Source: G965205525 sp965205525 (lineage in GTDB: Bacteria > Pseudomonadota > Gammaproteobacteria > JABABF01). From it: 64,000 nt of DNA. The notes below the pieces were generated by a model. The model had not been told where the DNA came from, did not search any database, and worked only from the letters and a program-made list of their open reading frames with translations. The stretch is from positions 434,001 to 498,000 of the forward strand of contig OZ242171.1 in assembly GCA_965205525.1 (NCBI GenBank). Reading direction: 5' to 3'. Below are positions 48,501 through 60,500 of the stretch, in pieces. Every line of letters starts with the position of its first letter. Position 1 is the first letter of the stretch. The position numbers and the translations under genes are program-made.

Positions 48501-51500
48501 CTGCGCCGGCAGCCCTTATTGATAGTCTGGAGGTGACTGCGACGGCTACGGTGGAAGTGGCGGATGAGGATGCCCTGCGGGTGGATGTGCCGACTACAAC
48601 TACTCAGGTGATGGTGGGACCGCTTTCAGTGCAGCTGACACTTTCGGAGTCGGATCCCAGCCCGGTGCCTGCCGGCGGGGAGTTCACAGTGGAAGTAGGT
48701 GTGACACCGGCATTGCTGGCGAATACCACGGTTACAGTGGTGGTGACTTTCAACGGATCAACTATGCGGGCCACGCTGACCGATCGGGACCCCACGGACA
48801 CAGTGACCTTTAGAGCACCGGCATCGGGGACTCCGGATGTGACAGCAGCTGCAGATACCGTGGAGCCTGATGGTCTTGTGGCAGTAGAGGATGCAGCTCC
48901 ACAGAGCGTGCAGGTGCTCGCTAGGAACACGGTGCAGCTGACGCTGGATATGGTGCCGGCAAGCGTGACGGTGGGCGACTCGTTCATGGTTGAAGTGGGT
49001 GTGTCTGAGGGGTCGATACCGCCGGGGACGACGGTGATGGTGATGGCGTCTTTTGGTGGAACAGAAGGAGAAGGGGAAATGGAGCTGACGAATACGGTAA
49101 GCACGATGTCGGTGTCTTTTACTGCGCCGGTTATGTCGGGCAGATTTCCGCTGGTGCTAAGCGGCAGCGTGGGAGCCCAGGATCCTCTGCGCATAGTGAC
49201 AGTGCTGGGCGCTTCAAGGCAGATATCGGTGGTGCCGGTGGAGCTGACACTGGAGCTGGCAGGACCGGAAGATGTGCAAGTGGGTGATGGTTTCTCTGTG
49301 ACGGTGGGCACAGACAATGCAGTGCCGCTAGGCACAACTGTCACGGTGACGGTAGCGGTAGACGGTGGCCAGCCTATGACTACTACGCTGACGGACACGA
49401 TGTCCACGGCATCGGTATCTTTCACGGCGCCAATCAGTGCGGGTGACGTGGTTGTGACAGCGACAGGCTCTTCACAGACGAGTTCGGGTTCCCTGGAAGT
49501 GGCGGTACTTGATGCAGATACGCTTACGGTGCCGGTATCTGCGGTGGAAGTGCAGCTTTCGCTGTCGGGAGTCCCGGAGGGTATCGTTGCGGCAGGAAGC
49601 ACCTTCACGATTACGGTGGGTGCGTCCGAGGAGACGTCAATACCGATGGGGACAACCGTGGTGGTGACGGTCACTTTAGGCAATCAAGAAGTGGGGCGTG
49701 TGGATCTGACGAGGGATGCGAGCACGAGCACAGTGGAAGTGGAGGTGCCGAATGTAGCAGCGGGCGACATTCTGGTTCTGGAGCTGAGAGCGAGTGGTGA
49801 CGGTGCCGAGGGCGGAGCGCGTGATCTGAATGTGCGGCCGGCGGCGGCGACGGTGACGGTTCAGAGCGAGATTGAGCTGGTTGAGCTGGCTTTGCGGCTG
49901 CTTGCTCCCGGGGCGGTGCAGGCAGGGAGCTCTTTTGATGTGAATGTGAGCACGGTTCCTTCGGTGCCGCCGGCGGCGACGGTGACGGTGACGGTCGGTT
50001 TTGATGGAGCGAAAAGGGAAGCGGTGCTTACGGGTGGAGCTTCTTCGTCGGTGGTGAGCTTCACAGCGCCGGCCCGCCTTGAGCCCGGTGGTCTGCCGGT
50101 GACTGCGACGGTTGCGGTGGACGTGGCGGATCCCGATACCCTGAATGTGATGGTGATGCCTGTTGAAGATGCCCAGGTGAGGGTGACAGCGCAAGAGGTG
50201 CGGCTGACGCTTTTGGTGCCGTCCAGCCTGGTGCCTGCCGGCGATAATTTCGACGTGACAGTGGGTGTGACACCGGCATTGCTGGCGAATACCACGATTG
50301 CAGCGGTGGTGACTTTCAACGAATCAACTATGCGGGCCACGCTGAGCGATCGGGCCCCCACGAGGACAGTGACCTTTACAGCGTCGGCATTTGGAACTCT
50401 GGATGTGACAGCAGCGGCAGATCCCGATGCCGCGGAGCCTGCGGGTCTTGTGGCAGTAGCGGATGCAGCTCCACAGAGCGTGCGGGTGCGCCCGATAGAG
50501 GACACGGTGCAACTGACGCTGGATGCGCCGGCGAGCGTGACGGTGGGCGGCGAGTTCATGGTTGAAGTGGGCGTGTCTGAGGAGACGCAGATACCGCCGG
50601 AGACGACGGTGACGGTGACGGTGAGATTTGGTGGAGGGGAAATGACGGCAGTGCTGACGGATACGACCCCCACGACATCGGTGTCTTTTGTTGCGCCGGC
50701 TGCAGTATTGGGCGCATTTACGCTGGTGCTAAGCGGCAGCGCGGAATCTGCGAATGCTCTGCGCGTAGTGTCAGTGACGGGCGCGTCAACGTCAATAGAG
50801 GTGGTGCCGGTGCAGCTGACACTTTCGCTGGACGGACCGGAAGATGTGGATGTGGGTGAGGATTTCTCTGTGACGGTGGGCACTGGAGACGATGCAGTGC
50901 CGCCAGGCACAACGGTCACGGTCACGGTCACGGCTATGGCAAGCGATGGCACGACGAGTGAAGAGGCTATGACTACTACGCTGACGGCCACGATGTCCAC
51001 GGCATCGGTGTCTTTCACGGCACCAATAAGTGTGAGTCAAGTGAGTGTGATGGCGACAGGTGTTCCACTGACGAGTGAGGGTTCCCTGGCAGTGACGGTA
51101 TCTGAGGCATCTCCGCTTGCGGTGACGGCATCTGGGGTGGATGTGCAGCTTTCGCTGGCAGTCCCGGAGGATCCCGTGGCGCAAGGGGAGGGCTTCACTA
51201 TTACCGTGGGTGTGTCTAATGAAACGCCAGTGCCGGTGGGGACAATGGTGACGGTGACGGTGACTTTAGGCAATCAAAGAATGGGGAGTGTGGAGCTGAC
51301 GAGGGAGGCGAGCACGGTATCACTGACAGTGAATGCGGGGGGTGTAATAGGTGCTCGGGAGCTGAGAGCGACTGGTAGGGCCGTGGGCGGAGTGCTTGCG
51401 GTGGATGTGCTGCCGGCGGTGGCAACGGTTCAGGTTCGAGGCGAGGCTGATCTGTTTGTGCAGCTGATTGCCCCCGAGGCAGTGCCGGCAGGGAGCGCTT

Positions 51501-54500
51501 TTGATGTGGTGGTGAGCACGGATGGTCTGGTGCCGGCGGGGGCGACGGTGACGGTGACGGTCAGTTTTGATGGAGTGTCCAGGGAAGTGGCGCTGACGAC
51601 AACGAATTTCTTTGGGGTGGCGGTGAGCTTCACAGCGCCGTCCCGCCTTGAGCCCGTTGGTCTGCCGGTGACTGCGACGGCTGTGGTGGACGTGGTGGAT
51701 CCCGATATCCTGCAGGTGGTGGTGAATGACGAATTCGCCCGGCAGGTGGTGATAGTGGAAGAAGCGCTGCCAGTGCAGCTGACGCTTACGGAGCCGGATC
51801 CGAACTCGGTGGATGCCGGCCAGAGTTTTGCAGTGACAGTGGGTGTGTCGCCGGCATTGCTGGTGAATACCACGGTTGCAGCGGTGGTGACTGTCAACGG
51901 ATCAACTATGCGAGCCACGCTGAGCGATCGGGCCCCCACGAGGACAGTGACCTTTACAGCGTCGGCATTTGGAATTCAGGAGGTGACGGCAGAAGCAGTT
52001 GCCGTGGAGCCTGTGGGTCTTTTTATCGTAGCGGATGCAGCCCCACAGAGCGTGCAGGTGCGCGCGATGAGCACGGTGCAGCTGACGCTGGATGCGCCGG
52101 CGAGCGTAACGGTGGGCGGCGAGTTCACGGTTGCCGTGGGCGTGTCTGATACGACGCCGATACCGGCGGAGACGACGGTGATGGTGACAGTGAGTCTTGA
52201 GGGAGCGCAAGGGACGGCAGTGCTGACGGATACGGTCCCCACGACATCGGTGTCTGTTGTTGCGCCGACTACATCGGGCGAATTTTCGCTGGAGCTAAGC
52301 GGCAGCGTGGAAGCCCCGGAGCCTCTGCACATAGTGACAGTGCTGGGCGCTTCAACGCAGATATCTGTGGTGCCGGTGCAGCTGACGCTGTTAGGAGTCC
52401 CGGAGGATCCAGTCCCGGCGGAAGGAACCTTCACGATTATGGTGGGTGTGTCTGATGTAACGCCAATACCGGCGGAAACAGCGGTGCTTGTGACGGTGAG
52501 TTTTGGTGATTTTGAGAGTGAGGTGGTGCGCCTGACGAGGGATATGAGCACGAGAGCAGTGGAAGTGAGTGCGCCGCCGGAAGGGGGCTTTTTGGAGTTG
52601 AGAGCGGATGGTATGGGAGACGGAGCGATTGTTCTGGAGGTGCTGTCGGCAACAGCGACGGTTCAGGTTCGGCGCGAAGTTAGTCTAGTTGTGTCTCTGG
52701 GATTGCTTTCCTCTGGGGCGGTGCAGATAGGGAGCACTTTTGATGTGGGTGTGAACTTGGATGATATGGTGCCGATGGGTGCGACGGTGACGGTGACGAT
52801 CGGGAGCTTGCCAAGGTTTGATTATCTTGGTGAGGAGCGTGTAGTGTCGCTTGCGGGTGGAGTTTCTTCGTTGACGGTGAGCTTCACAGCGCCGATCCGA
52901 GATACACAACTAAGACAGCTATCGTTTAGGGGGAGAAACGCAGTTGCGGATGTACTGATTCTTGGTATTGTGGTGGACGTGGCGGATCCCGATATCCTGC
53001 AGGTGATAGCGAATTTTGAAGTAGAGGAAATCGAAGTGTTTCTGGAAGCGCTGTCGGTGCAGTTGACGCTTTCGGAGCCGGATCCGAACCCGGTGGATGC
53101 CGGCGAGAGTTTCAGAGTGACGGTGGGTGTGTCGCCAGCATTGCCGGCATTGCTGATGAATCCCATGGTCACAGCGGATGTGACTTTCAACGAAGACACT
53201 ATACAGGTCATGCTGAGCGATCGGGCCCCCACGATGACAGTGACCTTTACAGCGCCGACATCGGGAGCTTTGGATGTGACGGCAGAAGCAGTTGCAGTTG
53301 CCGTGGAGGGCCAGCCATTTATTGGTTTTTTTGATTTTTTGGAAGTGTCGGATGCAGCTGCACAGAGCGTGCAGGTGCGCGAGATGGGCACGGTGCAACT
53401 GACGCTGGGTGCGCCGGCGAGCGTGACGGTGGGCGACTCGTTCATGGTTGCCGTGGGCGTGTCTGAGGAGACGCCGATACTGCCGGGGACGACGGTGATG
53501 GTGACAGTGGATTTTGGTAGTGTTGATGGAGCGGACGGGGAAAGAAGGGAAGTGGAGCTGACGAATACGGTAAGCACGATGTCGGTGTCTTTTGTTGCGC
53601 CGGTGAGAGCGGGCGAATTTTTGCTGGAGCTGCTAAACGGCAGCGCGGCATCTGCGAATGCTCTGCGCATAGTGACAGTGCTGGGCACTTCAACGCAGAT
53701 AACGGTGGTGCCGGTGCAGCTGACGCTTTCGCTGGCAGGACCGGAAGAATCGGTGCAGGTGGGTGAGGCTTTCTCGGTGACGGTAGGCACAGACAATGCA
53801 GTGCCGCCAGGCACAACGGTCACGGTCACGGTCACGGTTATGGCGAGCGATGGCACGACGAGTGAAGAGCCTATGACTACTACGCTGACGGCCACGATGT
53901 CCACGGCATCGGTGTCTTTCATGGCGCCAATCCGTGCGGGTTTAGTGAGTGTGACAGCGACAGGTGTTCCACAGACGAGTTCGGGCTCGCTGCAAGTGGT
54001 GGTACCCGATGCATCTTCGCTTGCGGTGACGGCATCTGGGGTGGATGTGCAGCTTTCGCTGTCGGGAGTCCCGGGGGGTATCGTTGCGGCAGGAAGCACC
54101 TTCACGATTATGGTGGGTGTGTCTGGTGTAACGCCAATACCGGCGGGAACAACGGTGCTTGTGACGGTAAGTTTTGGCGATTTTGAGAGGGTGGTGAGCC
54201 TGACGAGGGATGCGAGCACGAGCACAGTGGAAGTGGATGTGCCGAATACAGTAGGCGTTCAGGAGCTGAGAGCGGATGGCGTAGGTGCCGAGGACGGAGC
54301 GCTTGATCTGAATGTGCTGCCGGCGGCGGAGACGGTTCGGGTTCGGGGCATGGTTGATCTGTCTCTGATACTGCTTGCCCCCGAGGCGGTGCCGGCAGGG
54401 AGCACTTTTGATGTGAATGTGAGCACGGATCTTCCGGTGCCGGCGGAGGCGACGGTGACGGTGACGGTCGGTTTTGATGGAGCGGAAAGGGAAGCGGTGC

Positions 54501-57500
54501 TGACGGGTGCAGTTTCTTCGGCGGTGGTGAGCTTCACAGCGCCGGCCCGCCTTGAGCCCGGTGGTCTGCCGGTGACTGCGACGGCTGCGGTGGACGTGGC
54601 AGATCCCGCTATCCTGCAGTTGATGGTGGACACCTCTGAAGTCGCCCAGGTGAGGGTGACAGAGCAAGAGGTGCAGCTGACGCTTTTGGTGCCGCCCAGC
54701 CCGGTGGATGCCGGCGAGAATTTCACAGTGGAAGTAGGTGTGTCGCCGGCATTGCTGGCGAATACCACGGTTACAGTGGTGGTGACTTTCAACGAATCAA
54801 CTATGCGGGCCACGCTGACCGATCGGGTCCCCACGGACACAGTGACCTTTAGAGCGCCGGCATCGGGGCCTCTGGATGTGACAGCAGCTGCAGATACCGT
54901 GGAGCCTGCGGGTCTTGTGGCAGTAGAGGATGCAGCTCCACAGAGCGTGCAGGTGCGCACGATGTTCACGGTAGAACTGACGCTGGATGCGCCGCCGAGC
55001 GTGACGGTGGGCGGCTCGTTCACGGTTGCCGTGGGCGTGTCTGAGGCGACGTCGATACCAGATAGAGCAGAGGTGGATGTGATGGTGGTCCTTGCGGAAA
55101 TACTGTTGTCCGGTGCAGATACCCGGGCGGCAGTGCTGACGGATGCAGCCCCCACGACATTGCTGTCTTTTATTGCGCCGGTGAGAGCGGGCGATTTTGA
55201 ACTGGAGCTAAGCGGCAGCGTGGAGGTTACGGATACTCTGCGTGTGACGGTGCAGGGCGCTTCAACGCCGATATCGGTGGTGCCGGTGCAGTTGACGCTT
55301 TCGCTGGGAGGACCGGAATCGGTGCAGGTGGGTGAGGCTTTCTCTGTGATAGTGGGCACTGGAGACGATGCAGTGCCGCCTGGCACAACTGTCATGGTTA
55401 CGGTGAGCGATGGCGTGGCGGATGGGCAGGCTATGCTGACGACCGCGACACCTACGGCATCGGTATCTTTCACGGCACCAATCCGTGCGGGTGAAGTGAG
55501 TGTGACAGCGACAGGCGTTCCACAGACGAGTTCGGGCTCGCTGGAAGTGGCGGTATCTGATGCGTCTCCGTTTACGGTGACGGCATCTGGGGTGGATGTG
55601 CAGCTTTCGCTGTCAGGAGTCCCGGAGGATATCGTTGCGGCAGGAAGCACCTTCACGATTACGGTGGATGTGTCCGGGGAGACGCCAATACCGCCGGGGA
55701 CAACCGTGATGGTGACGGTCACTTTAGGCAATCAAGAAGTGGGGCGTGTGGATCTGACGAGGGATGCGAGCGAGAGCACAGTGGAATTGGATGTGCCGAA
55801 TACAGTAGGCGTTCAGGAGCTGAGAGCGGATGGCGTAGGTGCCGAAGGCGGAGCGCTTGATCTGAATGTGCTGCCGGCGGCGGAGACGGTGCAGGTTCAG
55901 GAGCAAGTTTCCCTGGTGCTGGTGCTGAATGCGCCTCCGATGGTGGTGGCACGGGATGAGTTTAATGTGATGGTGAGCACGAATCTTCCGGTGCCAGGGG
56001 ATGCGACGGTAACGGTGACAGTGAGTTTTGATGGAGGGGAAGAGAGAGCGGTGGTGGTGCTGCCGGAGGCAGCTTCTTCGGGGATGGTGACCTTCACTGC
56101 GCCGGCAGCCCTTATTGATAGTCTGGAGGTGACTGCGACGGCTACGGTGGAAGTGGCGGATGAGGATGCCCTGCGGGTGAATGTGGACGACTCTGCAGTC
56201 GCCCAGGTGACGGTGACAGCGCATGAGGTGCAGCTGACGCTTTTGGTGCTGTCCAACCCGGTGGATGCCGGCCAGGATTTCAGTGTGACAGTGGGTGTGA
56301 CACCGGCATTGCTGGCGAATACCACGGTTAGGGCAGTGGTGACTTTGACTCCCGACGGATCAACAACTATGCAGGCCACGCTGACCGATCGGGACCCCAC
56401 GGACACAGTGACCTTTAGAGCACCGGCATCGGGGTCTCTGGATGTGACAGCAGCTGCAGATACCGTGGAGCCTGAGGGTCTTGTGGCAGTAGCGGATGCG
56501 GCTCCACAGAGCGTGCGGGTGCGCGAGATGGGCACGATAGAACTGACGCTGGGTGCGCCGACAAGCGTGACGGTGGGCGACGAGTTCACGGTTGAAGTGG
56601 GTGTGTCTGAGGGCACGCTGATATCGCAGGGAACAACGGTGATGGTGACGGTGAGCTTTGGCGATTTTCAGACGATGGTGGACCTGACGGAGGGTGCGAG
56701 CACGATGTCGGTGTTTGTTACTGCGCCGGTTATGTCGGGCGAATTTCCGCTGGTGCTAAGCGGCAGCGTGGGAGCCCAGGATTCTCTGCGCATAGTGACA
56801 GTGCTGGGCACTTCAACGCAGATAACGGTGGTGCCGGTGCAGCTGATGCTGACGCTTTCGCTGGAAGGACCGAGAGATGTGCAGGTGGGTGAGGGTTTCT
56901 CGGTGACGGTAGGCACAGACAATGCAGTGCCGCCAGGCACAACGGTCACGGTCACGGTCACGGCTATGGCAAGCGATGGCACGACGAGTGAAGAGCCTAT
57001 GACTACTACGCTGACGGCCACGATGTCCACGGCATTGGTGTCTTTCATGGCGCCAATCAGTGCGGGTGACGTGGTTGTGACAGCGACAGGCTCTTCACAG
57101 ACGAGTTCGGGTTCCCTGGAAGTGGCGGTACTTGATGCGGAATCGCTTACGGTGACGGCATCTGCGGTTGCGGTGGATGTGCAGCTTTCGCTGGAGGGAG
57201 TCCCGGGGGGTATCGTTGATGAAAGAAGCTCCTTCATGATTACGGTGGGTGCGTCTGGAGGAACGCCAATACCGATGGGAACAACGGTGATGGTGACGGT
57301 GAGCTTTGGCGATGGATTTACGATGAATGTGGACCTGACGGAGGATGCGAGCACGAGCACAGTGGAAGTGGATGTGCCGGGAGTAACAATGGGCGGCGTT
57401 CTGGATCTGATAGTGAGAGGTGAGGGTGCCGAAGGCGGAGCGCGTGATCTGAATGTGCTGCCTGTGGCGACGACAGTTCGGGTTCGAGATGTGGTTGATC

Positions 57501-60500
57501 TGTTTCTGATGCTGGATGACCGGGGTGACCTCCTTGATGGTGTGCCGGCAAGGAGCACTTTTGATGTGAGCGTGGGCACGGATCAAAGGGTGCCGGTGGG
57601 GGCGACGGTGAGGGTGACAGTCAGTTTTGATGGAGATGTAAGGAGTACGGTGCTGGTAGAGGGTTCCTCTGTCGCGCCGCCGGTGAGATTCACAGCGCCG
57701 GCCAGACTGGAGGACGGTCTGCTGGTGACTGCGACGGCTACGGTGGAAATAGCGGATGAGGATGCCCTGCGGGTGGATGTGGACGACTCTTTCGTCAGAA
57801 CGGTGAACGTGATAAGGCATAACGTGCAGCTGACACTTTTGGTGCCGTCCGGACAGGTGGGCCAGGACTTCAATGTGACAGTGGGTGTGACACCGGCATT
57901 GCTGGCGAATACCACGGTTAGGGCAGTGGTGACTTTGACTCCCGACGGATCAACAACTATGCAGGCCACGCTGACCGATCGGGACCCCACGGACATAGTG
58001 ACCCTTAGAGCACCGGCATTGGGGACTCTGGATGTGACAGCAGCTGTAGCTGCCGTGGAGCCTGATGGTCTTGTGGAAGTAGCGGATGCGGCTACACGGA
58101 GCGTGCAGGTGGGCGCGGGGGGCGGGGCAAGACTGAATCTGACGCTGATGGATGCGCCGCCGAGCGTGACGGTGGGCAGTATGTTCATGGTTACCGTGGG
58201 CGTGTCTGATGGGACGCCAATAGAGCCGGGAACAGTGGTGACGGTGACGGTGAGCTTTGGCGGTTTTCAGACGATGGTGGACCTGACGGAGGGTGCGAGC
58301 ACGATGTCGGTGTCTGTTACTGCGCCGGTTATGTCGGGCAGATTTCCGCTGATGCTAAGCGGCATAGCGGTATCTGCGGATGATCAGGATATGGCGATGG
58401 GCACTTCAACGTCGATATCGGTGGTGCCGGTGCAGCTGACGCTTTCGCTGGAAGGACCGGGATCGGTGCAAGTGGGTGAGGCTTTCTCTGTGACGGTGGG
58501 CACTGGAGACGATGCAGTGCCGGCAGGCACAACTGTCCTGGTTACGGTGAGCGATGGCACGACGGATACAGAGGCTGTGCTGACGGCCGCGATATCCACG
58601 GCATCGGTATCTTTCACGGCGCCAGCCCGTGCGGGTGAAGTGAGTGTGGCAGCGATGGGCGTTCCACAGACGAGTTCGGGCTCGCTGGAAGTGGCGGTAT
58701 CTGATGCATCTCCGCTTGCTGTGACGGCATCTGGGGTGGATGTGCAGCTTTCGCTGTCGGGAGCCCCGGAGGATATCGTTGCGGCAGGAAGCACCTTCGC
58801 GATTACGGTGGGTGCGTCTGGGGAGACGCCAATACCGGCGGGGACAACCGTGATGGTGACGGTCACTTTAGGCAATCAAGAAGTGGGGCGTGTGGATCTG
58901 ACGAGGGAGGCGAGCGAGAGCACAGTGGAATTGGATGTGCCGAATACAGCGGGCACTCTGCAGCTGAGAGCGGATGGTGTGGGTGTCGTGGACGGAGCGC
59001 TTGATCTGAATGTGCTGTCTGCGGCGGCGACAGTTCGGGTTCGGGGCGTGGTTGATCTGTCTCTGATACTGCTTGCCCCCGAGGCGGTGCAGGCAGGGAG
59101 CACTTTTGATGTGAATGTGAGCACGGATATTCCGATACCGGCGGCGGCGACGGTGAGGGTGACGGTCGGTTTTGATGGAGTGGAAAGGGAAGTGGCGCTT
59201 ACGGCTGCAGTTGCTTCGGTGATCGTGAGCTTCACAGCGCCGGCCCGCCTTGAGCCCGGTGGTCTGCCGGTGACTGCGACGGCTGCGGTGGACGTGGCGG
59301 ATCCCGATATCCTGCAGGTGATGGTGATACCTGCTGAAGATGCCCAGGTGATAGTAGAAGCGTTGCCGGTGCAGCTGACGCTTTCGGAGCCGGATCCGAA
59401 CCCGGTGGATGCCGGCGAGAGTTTCAGAGTGACAGTGGGTGTGATGCCGGCATTGCTGGCGAATACCACGGTTGCAGCGGTGGTGACTTTCAACGAATCA
59501 ACTATGCGGGCCACGCTGAGCGATCGGGCCCCCACGATGACAGTGACCTTTACAGCACCGACACCGGGAACTTTGGATGTGACGGCGGTTTCAGCTGCCG
59601 TGGAGCCTGCGGGTCTTGTGGAAGTGGCGGCTGCGGATACACAGACCGTGCTGGTGCGCGCGATCACGATAGAGGACACGGTGCAGCTGACGCTGGATGC
59701 GCCGGCGAGCGTAACGGTGGGCGGCGAGTTCATGGTTGCCGTGGGCGCGTCTGAGGCGACGCCGATACCGGCGGAGACGACGGTGATGGTGACAGTGAGA
59801 TTTGCTGGAGGGCAAGGGACGGCAGTGCTGACGGATACGACCCCCACGACATCGGTGTCTTTTGATGCGCCGGTTGCATCGGGCTCATTTTCGCTGGTGC
59901 TAAGCGGCAGCGCGGAAGCCGCGAATGCTCTGCGCGTAGTGACAGTGATGGGCGCGTCAACATCAATAGATGTGGTGCCGGTGCAGCTGACGCTTTCGCT
60001 GGAAGGACCGGAATCGGTGCAGGTGGGTGAGGATTTCTCTGTGATAGTGAGCACTGGAGACGATGCAGTGCCGGCAGGCACAACCGTCCTGGTTACGGTG
60101 AGCGATGGCACGACGGATACAGAGGCTGTGCTGACGGCCGCGATATCCACGGTATCGGTGTCTTTCACGGCACCAAACCGTGTGAGTGAAGTGAGAGTGA
60201 CAGCGGCAGGCATGCCACAGAGGAGTTCGGGCTCGCTGGAAGTGACGGTATCTGATGCATCTCCGTTTACGGTGACGGCATCTGGGGTGGATGTGCAGCT
60301 TTCGCTGGAAGTCCCGGAGAATCCCGTTGCGCAAAGGGAGGACTTCACTATTACCGTGGGTGTGTCTGATGCAACGACAGTGCCGACGGGGACAACCGTG
60401 GTAGTGACGGTGACTTTAGGCAATCAAGGTGTGGGGGGTGCGGAGCTGACGAGGGAGGCGAGCACGACAACACTGACAGTGAATGCGGGGAATGTAGTAG

